NCBI RefSeq assembly: GCF_011074955.1
Contig: NZ_WUQJ01000013.1
Location: forward strand, 62,001-126,000
Origin: Marinobacter caseinilyticus
GTDB lineage: Bacteria > Pseudomonadota > Gammaproteobacteria > Pseudomonadales > Oleiphilaceae
Direction of reading: 5' to 3'
Length of the DNA stretch: 64,000 bases
Part shown: in pieces, positions 37,439 to 47,081 of the stretch
How positions within the stretch are numbered: position 1 is the stretch's first letter
Layout: each line of letters begins with the position of its first letter
Notes under the pieces: generated by a model
What the model was told of the DNA's origin: nothing
Seen by the model: the letters and a program-made list of their open reading frames with translations, nothing else
The model's database searches: none
Program-made: the position numbers and the translations under genes

Positions 37439-38494
37439 ATGACCACTACCAAAGCCTACGCTGCACAGTCAGAAACATCCGGCCTGGCACCGTTCAGTTT
37501 TGACCGTCGCGCACCCAGGCCCGACGATGTCGCCATCGAAATCGATTATTGCGGTGTCTGCCATACGGACATTCATTTTGCCCAGAACGATTGGGGCGTC
37601 AGTCTGTACCCCGTTGTGCCGGGACACGAAATTGTCGGACGGGTCACCGCCGTTGGCAGCGACGTAACCCATCATAAGGTCGGTGACGTCGTCGGCGTTG
37701 GTTGCATGGTCGATTCCTGCCGCACCTGCGCTGCCTGTGAGTCCGGTCTTGAGCAGTATTGTCTCGAAGGCATGACCGGCACCTATAATGGCCACGATCG
37801 CCACGACCAGTCTGTTACCTTCGGCGGCTACTCCGACAAGATTGTGGTCAGCGAGCGGTTTGTGGTGAAGATTCCCGACAAACTGGATGTGAAGGCCGCA
37901 GCGCCACTGTTGTGCGCGGGCATCACCACTTACTCGCCACTTCGGCACTACGGCGTCAAACCGGGCCACAAGGTCGGTGTCATTGGTATGGGCGGTCTCG
38001 GCCACATGGGTGTCAAATTTGCCAAGGCCCTGGGTGCTGAAGTCACCATTTTCACCCGTTCCGAGAGCAAGGTGGCTGAAGCCAAACATCAGGGCGCAGA
38101 CCATGTCGTGATCTCCACCGACGATGATCAAATGCAGGCCGCAGCCGAAACCTTCGATTTTATGCTCGACACGGTGCCGGTCCAGCATGACTTGAACCCC
38201 TATCTCAACTGCCTGAAATTTGACGGCACCCACATCCTGGTCGGTCTGCTGGAAGCCATTGAACCGCCCTTGCAAGCAGGCAGCCTGGTCTTCAAGCGCC
38301 GGGTTCTGGCTGGCTCGTTAATTGGCGGCATGCCGGAAACTCAGGAAGCGCTGGATTTTTGCGCCGAACACGACATCCGTTGCGATGTGGAAATGCTCGA
38401 CATCCACAACATCAACGACGCTTATGAGCGGATGAAAAAAGGGGATGTGAAGTACCGATTCGTGATCGACATGGCGACCCTGAAAGCCGATTGA
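37439..38494 (+). CDS. Zinc alcohol dehydrogenase, YahK/cinnamyl-alcohol type
   Basis: A 351-residue NADP-dependent medium-chain alcohol/aldehyde reductase. The catalytic zinc site is CGVCHTDIHF (about 38-47) with GHE at 62-64; the structural zinc cysteines lie in CRTCAACESGLEQYC (about 94-108). The Rossmann motif GMGGLGHMG follows at about 185. The pattern matches E. coli YahK, which reduces aldehydes. A good GAGGAG precedes the ATG. Probably controlled by the divergent AraC regulator. Confidence 0.92.
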   Translation: MTTTKAYAAQSETSGLAPFSFDRRAPRPDDVAIEIDYCGVCHTDIHFAQNDWGVSLYPVVPGHEIVGRVTAVGSDVTHHKVGDVVGVGCMVDSCRTCAACESGLEQYCLEGMTGTYNGHDRHDQSVTFGGYSDKIVVSERFVVKIPDKLDVKAAAPLLCAGITTYSPLRHYGVKPGHKVGVIGMGGLGHMGVKFAKALGAEVTIFTRSESKVAEAKHQGADHVVISTDDDQMQAAAETFDFMLDTVPVQHDLNPYLNCLKFDGTHILVGLLEAIEPPLQAGSLVFKRRVLAGSLIGGMPETQEALDFCAEHDIRCDVEMLDIHNINDAYERMKKGDVKYRFVIDMATLKAD

Positions 38495-38502
38495 TCGCAG
38501 TG

Positions 38503-40329
38503 CTAGTTGAGTTCCGGGTCTGCTTCAGGCCCGGACTCGACGCCGGTTTTGCGTCCTACGTCCACATTGGCGTCCGACACCACCTGGTTTCGCCCCCTGC
38601 TCTTTGCCAGATACAACCGCCGATCGGCTTCCGCAATCAATACGTCAAACACCACATCCAGCGTTTTCATCACGCCATCGCCAACCCAGGTTGCGCAACC
38701 GCAACTGATGGATACCTGCCCCAGACCCGAGCTGCCATGAGGAATGGCCAGATCGAACACAGCACACCGTATACGTTCCGCTGTCTCCGCAGCGCTAATG
38801 GCGTCGTGCTCCGGCAGCAGAATGGAGAATTCCTCGCCGCCCATCCGTGCCGGTAATTCGCCTGCCCGCCGACAGTGATGGCTGAAAATACCCGCCAATT
38901 GAACCAGGCACTCATCGCCCGCGCCATGGCCGTATAAATCGTTATAGTTTTTGAAAAAATCAACATCGATCATCAATACAGAGACGGGGCTCCTGGTCCG
39001 CTGCGCCCGGCGCCCCTCAATCAGTTTCGCTTCATCAAAATACCGGCGATTGGCCAGGCCCGTGAGGTGATCGGTACGAGACAGCCGGAACAGTTCACGA
39101 CGACTTTTCTCCAGTTCATGCAGGTGCTGCCAACGCTCAATCAGCTTGAACATGACCTCGGCAGTCATTTGCAACAATCGCCGCTCCAGCAGTTCGTGAG
39201 GCTGGCGCTCAGGTCGATAAAACGCCAGCACGTAAGCTTCGGCATCGGTGGTGAACGCACACAACACGGTATGCTCCATCAGCTGGTTATTGTCGAAATA
39301 CCAGCCCGGCTCGTTTGGCACCAAAGCCAGCGCACCGGTCGTTTTAAACACCTCAGGATTGTACGGCGTTCGCCAAACAAACCGCCAACGCCAGTCTCTG
39401 CCACCTGATGACCAGGCGACGCCGCAAGCGCCGGCACCAAACTTTTCAGAAAGCTCGGCCATCGCATTTTCCATCCCGGCACGCTGTTCATCGGGCTCCA
39501 GTTCAATCATCAACATGGAAAAACGGGAGAGCATTTCGAGGTAGACATTGATCCGTCGAATCTCTTCGGTGCGCTCTCTCACGCGGGCATCAAGCTGATC
39601 TCGCTCATTAGCCAGTTCTGCTGTAATTTTTTCCCGCTCGCGGAGAAAATCATCGATATCGAGCCGCAGCACGTTGAAACGTTCGACAATCACGTCAACC
39701 TCATCCCGCCATGGGTGGTTTGGCCGCTTGATTATCAGCGGCGGATTAACGCGCCAGGGCGACAGGGCCTTGCTGTAATCCGCAATGGCAGTAAGTGGCC
39801 GTCTGATATGCCGGGATACCGTGCTATACCCCACCCAAACCACCAGCAAAGTGGACAGGGCAAATAACAAGGCTCCGGTGAGTCCCGACTGAATCAATTG
39901 GAGTAATAGGTAACGTCGCTCTAAACGTAACTGCAGTTCCGCCAGCGTGATCTCTGGCGTCTCAACGTGTGGTATGGCAAAGGCATGGGTTGTATCGGAG
40001 GCACGGCTGATGCCGTTGTGGACTAAGAGTGACCGATCGTCGGTCAGTTGCAGCGATACCGTCCGAACACCCGGGAGCGTCGCAAGCGCGCGAATTTGTC
40101 GTTCGTATTCATCGGGATTATCGGCAGCAATGGCTTGGCCTAGCATCGGAACGAACAACGTCTGGATGGCTTCAAGCGTCTTCATTTCGCCGCCACGTTC
40201 GTTCTGGTACGCCCGAAACGCATGAATGCCACCAACCACAAACGTCAGGACGACGCCAACCAGAATGACGCGATTCAACAGAACCTGGGTAATAGAACGG
40301 AATCCGCCCTTGTCATCCATTATCGCCAT
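38503..40329 (-). CDS. Membrane diguanylate cyclase
   Basis: A 608-residue inner-membrane enzyme that makes c-di-GMP. Two transmembrane segments (about 15-35 and 142-165) enclose a periplasmic sensor of about 105 residues; then a HAMP-like region, a coiled coil (about 210-265), a GAF-like domain and the GGDEF domain. The active motif is MGGEEFSILLPEH (GGEEF at about 496-500). The usual inhibitory RxxD site five residues earlier reads RAGE, so product inhibition is probably weak. Start choice between 40329 and 40362 is open. It converges with the dehydrogenase gene, 8 bases apart. Confidence 0.92.
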   Translation of the reverse strand: MAIMDDKGGFRSITQVLLNRVILVGVVLTFVVGGIHAFRAYQNERGGEMKTLEAIQTLFVPMLGQAIAADNPDEYERQIRALATLPGVRTVSLQLTDDRSLLVHNGISRASDTTHAFAIPHVETPEITLAELQLRLERRYLLLQLIQSGLTGALLFALSTLLVVWVGYSTVSRHIRRPLTAIADYSKALSPWRVNPPLIIKRPNHPWRDEVDVIVERFNVLRLDIDDFLREREKITAELANERDQLDARVRERTEEIRRINVYLEMLSRFSMLMIELEPDEQRAGMENAMAELSEKFGAGACGVAWSSGGRDWRWRFVWRTPYNPEVFKTTGALALVPNEPGWYFDNNQLMEHTVLCAFTTDAEAYVLAFYRPERQPHELLERRLLQMTAEVMFKLIERWQHLHELEKSRRELFRLSRTDHLTGLANRRYFDEAKLIEGRRAQRTRSPVSVLMIDVDFFKNYNDLYGHGAGDECLVQLAGIFSHHCRRAGELPARMGGEEFSILLPEHDAISAAETAERIRCAVFDLAIPHGSSGLGQVSISCGCATWVGDGVMKTLDVVFDVLIAEADRRLYLAKSRGRNQVVSDANVDVGRKTGVESGPEADPELN

Positions 40330-40562
40330 GGATCTGGTGTCCCAGTAACCAACTGAAGTCATATGGAAAGTCCGGGGTACGGAACATAACCCCGCACAAC
40401 CCTGCAGCCCGGACGAGGCAGTTAACCAATACCTTCTGCTCCAGCAGTATAAACTTCGATGGTCCGAGCCGCCATTTGGCTTTGGTCGTGCCAGAGACGC
40501 CGACGCACCGAACCCGTATAATCACCCCGGCGATTCATCAAGACACCCAACAACGGGAACCC

Positions 40563-41744
40563 ATGGCTTCCAAATACGACGTCATCATTATCGGCGCAGG
40601 CGCTGCCGGCCTCATGTGCGCTGCCACCGCCGGCTATCGGGGCCGAAGCGTTCTGGTGCTGGACCATGCCAATAAGCCAGGCAAGAAAATACTGATGTCT
40701 GGCGGTGGCCGGTGTAATTTCACCAATTTGAACAGCACCCCCGCCAACTTTTTATCGGACAACCCCCATTTCTGCATTTCAGCCCTGAAACGTTACAGCC
40801 CCCAACACTTTCTGGAGCTGGTTGACCGACACGGCATTGAGCATGAAGAAAAAGCCGCCGGACAACTGTTCTGCAGGGACAGCAGCAAGGACATTCTCAA
40901 TCTGCTGCTCACCGAATGTGAATGGGCCGGCGCCGACATCAGCATGGAGACATCGGTCACCTCCGTCACCGACACCGCCGATGGCTATCAGCTTTACACC
41001 AGCGCCGGCAACCTCCAATGCGCATCGCTGGTGGTTGCTTGTGGCGGGCTTTCCATCCCAACCATGGGTGCGACCGGGTTTGGCTATGAGCTGGCCCGTC
41101 AGTTTAACCTCCGCATCCTGCCTACCCGGGCCGGACTGGTGCCCTTTACCCTGCACCCGGAACTGAAATCCCAACTGGCCCCCCTGTCGGGCGTCAGTTG
41201 CCCGGTCGACGCCCGGTGTAATGGGGAACACTTCCAGGAACCCATGCTGGTCACCCACCGGGGGCTCAGTGGGCCCGCAATGCTGCAGATATCGAGCTTT
41301 TGGGCCCCCGGAGACACACTCAAGATCAACCTGTTGCCTGGACGCAACGTCCTGCAAGACCTGCTGGAGCGACGGACCAGCGCACCAACGTCCACCATTG
41401 CCCATTACCTGAATGAAAGCCTGTCAAAACGGTTTGCCCAGGCCTGCAACGACATCAATGGCTGGACCGGCCCACTTCAGGCTTACAAAAACAGCGACCT
41501 TGAAGCGGCGGCCTCCGCTCTCAACGAGTGGACCATCAAACCTGCTGGTACCGAGGGCTATCGCACTGCCGAAGTCACCCTGGGCGGAGTCGACACCCGC
41601 CAATTGTCGTCCAAGACCATGGCGGTGAACGATCGCCCCAATCTGTTCTTTATCGGCGAAGTGGTTGATGTGACCGGCCACCTCGGCGGCCATAATTTCC
41701 AGTGGGCATGGGCATCCGGCGTGGCGGCCGGCGGGGCTGCTTGA
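40563..41744 (+). CDS. HI0933/YhiN-type flavoprotein
   Basis: A 393-residue NAD(P)/FAD-dependent oxidoreductase of the HI0933 family. The N-terminal dinucleotide fold IIIGAGAAGLMCA (about 8-20), the family block KKILMSGGGRCNFTN (about 42-56) and the C-terminal GEVVDVTGHLGGHNFQWAWASG are all clear. Function is not established for the family. GGGAA precedes the ATG at 40563; an earlier in-frame start at 40476 is less likely. A gap of 233 bases lies between this gene and the diguanylate cyclase. Confidence 0.92.
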   Translation: MASKYDVIIIGAGAAGLMCAATAGYRGRSVLVLDHANKPGKKILMSGGGRCNFTNLNSTPANFLSDNPHFCISALKRYSPQHFLELVDRHGIEHEEKAAGQLFCRDSSKDILNLLLTECEWAGADISMETSVTSVTDTADGYQLYTSAGNLQCASLVVACGGLSIPTMGATGFGYELARQFNLRILPTRAGLVPFTLHPELKSQLAPLSGVSCPVDARCNGEHFQEPMLVTHRGLSGPAMLQISSFWAPGDTLKINLLPGRNVLQDLLERRTSAPTSTIAHYLNESLSKRFAQACNDINGWTGPLQAYKNSDLEAAASALNEWTIKPAGTEGYRTAEVTLGGVDTRQLSSKTMAVNDRPNLFFIGEVVDVTGHLGGHNFQWAWASGVAAGGAA

Positions 41745-41828
41745 AGTCCATTGACATTTTCTGATCCGGCCCGCCATTGGTTCTCAGGGAATAACAGACA
41801 TACCCCACATACCGGTACCCCGGCCCAT

Positions 41829-41854
41829 AAAAAAGGTCGCCCACTGAGCGACCT
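41829..41854 (-). terminator. Terminator of the Cys-rich exported protein gene
   Basis: AGGTCGC (41834-41840) pairs with GCGACCT (41848-41854) around a 7-base loop. On the minus strand the stem is followed by six T. It lies 70 bases past the stop at 41924. Confidence 0.8.
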
Positions 41855-41923
41855 GAACACGTTGATCGGGCTATGCCTTGCAACGATAGGATTTTCCAGT
41901 CGTGAAACGTCAGTTGCCAGACC

Positions 41924-43078
41924 TCATTGGCACAGCGCTAACGGAGACAGTGCGCATAGGTTATCGAGTAATTCTTCAGGGTTGTCGATCCCACAGGCCG
42001 GCTCGTTCAACACGTCCAGCGACTCGCCCACACAAACAAGCTCCTCTCGCTCTCCGGTAAATTCACCATCCTCAAGCGCAACCGCCAATACGAACCCTAC
42101 CTCTTTTTTATAAAACTTGAACTCCGAATCGCCAGGACTAAGGGCTGAAAAATCCCGGGTCATCAGGCAATCACCCATGCCATTCCCGGCGCACTGAAAT
42201 TCGGGAGCGTTGGGATTTTGTCCGCCTTCATCGACATCGGGCGCAGCGTCGAGCGCGAGATACTCCACCACATCCTCAGCTTCATTCAGCGCGTATTCCT
42301 GGCGGTCAACCTGCCCGACCATAGGGTTTTGTCTGAGCAAAACCCCGGCTTTTGCCCCATTGAGACCCGTAAAGAATGATCCGTCGAGGTTGTCGAGGAA
42401 TCCATTTTCGAAATTACGTGCAATTTCGCCACAGTAATAGACGTTGCCTTCCTCATCTTGAGCTAGATAGTCATCGGTCACTTCAGCGGCAACCCACTCG
42501 CTTTCACCACCACCGTTTTGCTCGGCGACCAGAACCACATCCACGACAACCCGGCAATACACAGGCCCCGAAAAACCTTCCGCCTCGCGGATTTGATCCG
42601 TCACGTGCACGACAACGGTTTCCTCGAAATCTTCGCCCGCCCTCAGGACGTAGGTGTGGCCCACCGCAAGATCCACATAGGCATTTTTTGGATAACTCAC
42701 GCCAATGTCGTCGGGGTGAACAAATACGATATTCGGATCTGATAGTGGGTCCTGATACCGTCCCTCACCGACAAGATCACATACGTCCAATCGTGCGCCT
42801 CTCTGCTCACGGCAGAGTTCACGCTCCTCTCCGACCTCCGTTTTGACGTTTACGAAACAGGCACGCCGAGTCTCGGGATCCGGTTGATCAAAACAGTTCG
42901 CCGTTGCCAGTGTCGCGTCGGCGGCAACGCCCAGCTGGCAGGATTGGTACACCGTTTTAGCCGACTGTGAACACACTTCGGCATCACCGTTCCAAGGGTC
43001 GGAGAAGGCGCCAGCGGACCACCCGATAAGGGCCATAAAACACGCAAACACGATCGCGTAATATCGAAAAGTGCTCAT
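41924..43078 (-). CDS. Cysteine-rich exported hypothetical protein
   Basis: A 384-residue protein with a signal peptide (MSTFRYYAIVFACFMALIGW..AGA). GGGAG lies before the ATG at 43078. The N-terminal 100 residues hold six cysteines with regular spacing (VCSQSAKTVYQSC, then ANCFDQ, RRACF, RELCREQ, DVCDL), probably disulfide-bonded in the periplasm. The rest is acidic (many Asp and Glu) with mixed beta character; a second cysteine group near the C-terminus includes FQCAGNGMGDC. No domain recognised. It ends in its own terminator and is divergent from the kinase operon. Confidence 0.7.
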   Translation of the reverse strand: MSTFRYYAIVFACFMALIGWSAGAFSDPWNGDAEVCSQSAKTVYQSCQLGVAADATLATANCFDQPDPETRRACFVNVKTEVGEERELCREQRGARLDVCDLVGEGRYQDPLSDPNIVFVHPDDIGVSYPKNAYVDLAVGHTYVLRAGEDFEETVVVHVTDQIREAEGFSGPVYCRVVVDVVLVAEQNGGGESEWVAAEVTDDYLAQDEEGNVYYCGEIARNFENGFLDNLDGSFFTGLNGAKAGVLLRQNPMVGQVDRQEYALNEAEDVVEYLALDAAPDVDEGGQNPNAPEFQCAGNGMGDCLMTRDFSALSPGDSEFKFYKKEVGFVLAVALEDGEFTGEREELVCVGESLDVLNEPACGIDNPEELLDNLCALSPLALCQ

Positions 43079-43517
43079 AAGACTGTCTCCCTGACAGACC
43101 ACTCATCCATGATTGGGGAAAACCACACCCCCTGCATGCAGCCGAATCAGCTGCATAATTTCTACGCTATCATTTTGGCTATTTTTTAACCAATACGATT
43201 CTGCCAGAAACCGCCTTTTTAAACGGAAAATACCTCAACACTGCGACACCCGAAATGAACGACCCGTGTGGTCATGACCGAGCTAAACCTGATCCATTAA
43301 CCCCGTCTCTGCGACATATTACAGCGGCGGCATGCGGCTATTTGGGTGGGTTGCACTGGTTTTTTGAGCCCCGCTGTGGTCACACAGGAGAGGCCTTTGA
43401 CATCGATAAACTATCGGTCGAAAACAATACCTTACAAAAAACCGTAAAGTTGCTGTATCGCCGGAGGCTATCTGTTTCTAAACTGCGAAAAACTGTTTTT
43501 AAAGATTTATCGGAGTA
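43079..43517. other. 439-base gap upstream of the kinase operon
   Basis: It must contain the promoters of the exported-protein gene and the kinase operon. It is clearly richer in A and T than the genes around it. A frame of 87 codons from 43255 ends TAA at 43516-43518, overlapping the kinase ATG in TAATG; codon use is unlike the neighbours and no ribosome binding site is seen, so I do not call it a gene, though coupling is possible. TTGACA occurs at about 43397 without a good -10 at the right distance. Confidence 0.4.
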
Positions 43518-45167
43518 ATGGCCATCCGTTTTCTGCTCACTCGATTATTCAGCCTGAGACTCGTCATCGCGCTCTTTGCCTTGGTGGTGGTCTTTGGCGC
43601 CGACAAAGTGCCGGCCCTTAACGTGCTTGACCAGACCCTGTTTGACCTGGTTCACCAGGCCACGGACACCGGTAACGGAACCGATGCCCCCCAGGCCCAG
43701 AGCCTCGACGCTCGCGTGCTGGCCCAGGGTCTCGAACGGCCCGACTGGGGATTTCCCATGGTACGGGCGGCCCTCGCCTTGAGTCTGATGTTCCTCATGT
43801 TTGCGCTGCCACAATTGGGCGCCGCCCTGTCGGTGCTGTTGGTTACCCTGATCGCCACCGCCCTGCTGATTACCCAAGCGGGCTTAATGCTTTACCAGCA
43901 TCTGTGGCTACCACTGGGACAGGTGGTCGTATTTTTATTGGCCGGGTTTGTCACCATGCTGTTCTGGCTGCAACCGTTTCGGGAGATACAGTCGTTACGG
44001 GCCAATGTTCAGCAGGCGCGTTACCAGCTTGGCAAGTTACTGTTGCAACAGGGCCAGCCGGACCAGGCGCTGGAAGCACTGGCCACCTGCCCGCCGGACG
44101 AAGACACCCTGGATTTGCAATACGACATTGCCATTCAACAGGAACGCAAACGCCAGTATGACTCGGCCAGCCGCACCTACGAGCAGATACTGTCACAAAA
44201 GCAGCGTTTTCGGGACGTGCGCGAGCGTCTCGACGCCATGCAGCGGCTGACCAGCGACTCCACCACCAGCCTGGCCGCCGGGTTTGATTCCACCCGCACC
44301 CTGGTGATGCCGGATCAATCGGTCAGCAAACCGACCCTGGGCCGCTACGAAATTGACCGTGAAATCGGTCGCGGTGCCATGGGCGTTGTGTACTTGGGCA
44401 AAGACCCCAAAATTGCCCGCACCGTCGCCATCAAGACCCTGAGCTACAACCAGTTTGAACAAACCGAACTCGGCGAACTCAAATCCCGTTTCCACCGGGA
44501 AGCCGAGGCTGCGGGCCGTCTGAACCATCCGGCCATTGTGACCGTTTATGACGTTGGCGAAGAAGCTGACCTGGCCTTTATTGCCATGGATTTCGCGGTT
44601 GGGAAACCACTGAGCGACTACGCCAGAGCGGACCGCCTATTGCCACTCCCGGTTATCCTGACCGTGCTGGCGCAGGTCGCCGAGGCGCTGGACTATGCAC
44701 ACGGCCAGAAAATCGTGCATCGTGACATCAAGCCCGGCAACATCATTTACGACGCCGCATCCAAGGCACTCAAGATCACCGATTTTGGCATTGCCAAGAT
44801 AACCGATGACTCACGAACCCGCACCGGCAGTGTTATGGGCAGCCCACTGTATATGTCTCCCGAGCAGCTCAAGGGTCAGAAAGTCACCGGTGCTTCCGAC
44901 ATCTACAGTCTCGGCGTCACCCTGTACAAGCTGGTCTCGGGTGAAACGCCTTACAATGGCGATACTCTGGCCAACTTGACCTATCAGATTCTCAACAAGC
45001 GCGCGCGCAGCGTACGGGAATTCAACCCGGAACTTCCTGACAGCGTGGTGCGTCTGATCAACAAAGCAATTCAGAAAGAGCCCGCCAAGCGTTTTGCCAG
45101 CGCGGGTGCCATGGCCGAGGCCATGCACCGGGCCGCCAGCCGTGCCAGCAGCAAGGAGACCTCCTGA
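43518..45167 (+). CDS. Membrane Ser/Thr protein kinase with minimal CHASE2-like N-terminus
   Basis: A 549-residue kinase. One transmembrane segment (about 12-30) is followed by a short loop of some 50 residues, then three hydrophobic segments (about 82-165). A helical TPR-like stretch (about 170-245) leads to the kinase domain (about 275-540): GRGAMGVVY, VAIKT (Lys), HRDIKPGN (about 401-408), ITDFGIAK and SPEQLKGQ. The order one TM, extracytoplasmic part, three TM is that of CHASE2 kinases. LNVLDQTLFDLVH and LDARVLAQGLERPDW look like the two ends of CHASE2 with its middle missing. It overlaps the phosphatase gene by one base and heads the run that includes modABC. Confidence 0.9.
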   Translation: MAIRFLLTRLFSLRLVIALFALVVVFGADKVPALNVLDQTLFDLVHQATDTGNGTDAPQAQSLDARVLAQGLERPDWGFPMVRAALALSLMFLMFALPQLGAALSVLLVTLIATALLITQAGLMLYQHLWLPLGQVVVFLLAGFVTMLFWLQPFREIQSLRANVQQARYQLGKLLLQQGQPDQALEALATCPPDEDTLDLQYDIAIQQERKRQYDSASRTYEQILSQKQRFRDVRERLDAMQRLTSDSTTSLAAGFDSTRTLVMPDQSVSKPTLGRYEIDREIGRGAMGVVYLGKDPKIARTVAIKTLSYNQFEQTELGELKSRFHREAEAAGRLNHPAIVTVYDVGEEADLAFIAMDFAVGKPLSDYARADRLLPLPVILTVLAQVAEALDYAHGQKIVHRDIKPGNIIYDAASKALKITDFGIAKITDDSRTRTGSVMGSPLYMSPEQLKGQKVTGASDIYSLGVTLYKLVSGETPYNGDTLANLTYQILNKRARSVREFNPELPDSVVRLINKAIQKEPAKRFASAGAMAEAMHRAASRASSKETS

Positions 45168-45913
45168 TGACATTAACCGCCGCAGGTCTGTGTGACATTG
45201 GTACCAAGCGCGACAGCAACCAGGACACCATTGCCTGGGCGGTGTCAGACGATGGCCAAAGAGCCTTGTCGGTGGTTGCTGATGGCATGGGGGGTTACGA
45301 AGGGGGTGAGATTGCCAGCCAACTGGCCTCCGACACGGTAATGGAAGCCCTGACACCACTACTGGCATCCGGCGCCCAGGACACCGCCACGCTCCAGGAC
45401 CGGATTCAGGACGCGATTACGCTGGCCAATAAGCGCATTCATACGGTCCGAAGCGACCACCCCAAACTCAGCAAAATGGGCACCACCCTGGTGCTGGCCT
45501 GGGTTCAGAACAATCAGGCCTGTATTGCGCACTTGGGTGATTCCCGGTGTTATTTGCTGTCAGGCAAGACACTGACCCAACTGACCCGCGATGACACCGT
45601 GGCCCAGAACATGGTGGATGACGGCTCAATCACCCTGGAAGAAGTTCCCCGGGTTCCGTTTCGCAATGTACTCACCCGTGCCCTGGGCTCCTCGGACGAT
45701 GCCCGTGCCAGTTTTGGCCACACCAACTTGGCACCGGGGGATCGGCTGATCTTATGCTCCGATGGCCTGACCGGTGCGGTGACCGATGCCGACTGGCCCG
45801 ACATCATGGCCCCGGCACCGTCGTTGGAAGACCAGGCCCGGCGGCTGGTGGACATCAGTCTTGATCATCAGGCGGCCGACAACGTGTCCGTCGTACTCGT
45901 TCAGTCTATTTAA
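45167..45913 (+). CDS. PP2C-family protein phosphatase
   Basis: A 248-residue Ser/Thr phosphatase of the Stp1/PstP type. Metal ligands lie in RDSNQD (about 15-20) and VADGMGGYEGGE (about 36-47), then AHLGDSRCYLL and CSDGLTGAV, and the last DN pair in AADNVSVVLV. It acts against the upstream kinase, whose last codon overlaps this start by one base. The FHA protein follows 17 bases later. Confidence 0.93.
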   Translation: MTLTAAGLCDIGTKRDSNQDTIAWAVSDDGQRALSVVADGMGGYEGGEIASQLASDTVMEALTPLLASGAQDTATLQDRIQDAITLANKRIHTVRSDHPKLSKMGTTLVLAWVQNNQACIAHLGDSRCYLLSGKTLTQLTRDDTVAQNMVDDGSITLEEVPRVPFRNVLTRALGSSDDARASFGHTNLAPGDRLILCSDGLTGAVTDADWPDIMAPAPSLEDQARRLVDISLDHQAADNVSVVLVQSI

Positions 45914-45930
45914 CACAAGGAATCTCTGCT

Positions 45931-46284
45931 ATGGCCGCACTCTCACAACTGGTCGACGACGTTGTTGTCAGTACCTTTGAATTAACAGGCCCCCGGATTG
46001 AAATCGGTCGTCGTGCCGGATGCGACCTGCGGATTGATGAAATCTCCGTCAGCGGCCAACACGCCACCATAGAGGTGGAAAACAACGCCTACCTGGATGG
46101 TGCGGTCGATTATTTCATTACCGATAATGACAGCACCAATGGCACCTTCATCAACGATGTCCGGATGACCGGCCGACAGCGACTTAACAGCCATGATCGT
46201 GTGCGAATTGGCTGGAACCTGTTCCGCTTCATTGACGAAGACGAAAACAGCCTGGAGAAAACGGCCTACATCCTTGAGGAGTGA
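45931..46284 (+). CDS. FHA-domain protein
   Basis: A 117-residue protein that is little more than one forkhead-associated domain, which binds phosphothreonine. The typical residues are IEIGRRAGCDL, ISVSGQHATIEV and DSTNGTFINDVRM. It is the likely docking partner or substrate of the kinase-phosphatase pair; an FHA-only protein can bridge a kinase to a third protein. The next gene, modA, starts only 6 bases after its stop. Confidence 0.93.
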   Translation: MAALSQLVDDVVVSTFELTGPRIEIGRRAGCDLRIDEISVSGQHATIEVENNAYLDGAVDYFITDNDSTNGTFINDVRMTGRQRLNSHDRVRIGWNLFRFIDEDENSLEKTAYILEE

Positions 46285-46290
46285 TCTTCC

Positions 46291-47067
46291 ATGAGATTCG
46301 GCTGCAACGGATTGCTAGGCATCGCGATGGCTGTTTGGGGTCTGGTCGGCCCCGGTCATGCGCAGGCCGGGGACACCCTGATTGCCGTGTCAGCCAACTT
46401 CACCTCCGCGGCGCGCGCCCTGATGCCCGTCTTCGAGGCTCAAACCGGACACCGGGTGCGGGCCAGCTTCGGCTCCACCGGCAAACTGTATGCACAGATC
46501 GAACACGGCGCCCCGTTTGATGTATTTTTAGCCGCCGACGAGGTCAGACCCAGGAAGACGGAGGCCAACGGACTGGCGGTATCCGGTAGCCGCTTCACAT
46601 ACGCACGCGGCAAGCTGGCATTCTGGAGCCCCAAGGCCGGGCTATTTGACGATCCCCGGACTTACCTGACCGAGGGCCGCTTCCAACATCTGGCGATCGC
46701 CAACCCCGCCACGGCGCCTTACGGCCTGGCCGCCCTGCAGGTGCTCGAACGGTGGGGCCTGAGTGAGCGGTTGCGTGACAAGCTGGTTCAGGGCGACTCA
46801 ATTGCCCAGACCTTCCAGTTCATTGCCACGGGCAATGTTGACGCCGGTTTTATCGCACTGTCACAACTCCGGGATTGGCACGGGCGTCCCGGGTCGCTGT
46901 GGCCCGTGCCCGACAGTGAACACGACACCCTGAACCAACAGGCGGTATTGCTCACCCGGGCGCGGGAAAACCCGGCGGCCAAAGCCTGGCTCAGGTTTCT
47001 GAAATCGCCGCAGGCAGTAGCCATTATCGAGGGATACGGTTACGGTGAGGGTGCCCAGCTACCCTAA
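46291..47067 (+). CDS. modA: Molybdate-binding periplasmic protein
   Basis: A 258-residue substrate-binding protein of the molybdate ABC transporter. The signal peptide covers about residues 1-26 (ending GHAQA). The mature protein starts DTLIAVSANFTSAA, the molybdate-site opening, followed by FGSTGKLYAQIEHGAPFDVFLAA with the second anion-binding serine. It is placed directly after the FHA gene with only 6 bases between, so the signalling genes and the transporter share one transcript. Confidence 0.93.
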   Translation: MRFGCNGLLGIAMAVWGLVGPGHAQAGDTLIAVSANFTSAARALMPVFEAQTGHRVRASFGSTGKLYAQIEHGAPFDVFLAADEVRPRKTEANGLAVSGSRFTYARGKLAFWSPKAGLFDDPRTYLTEGRFQHLAIANPATAPYGLAALQVLERWGLSERLRDKLVQGDSIAQTFQFIATGNVDAGFIALSQLRDWHGRPGSLWPVPDSEHDTLNQQAVLLTRARENPAAKAWLRFLKSPQAVAIIEGYGYGEGAQLP

Positions 47068-47081
47068 CGGAACCGTGATTG

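Noticed and set aside
43255..43518. 87-codon frame before the kinase gene
   Set aside because: A/T-rich, unusual codons, no ribosome binding site, no family; probably the promoter and leader region, though its TAATG junction is noted.
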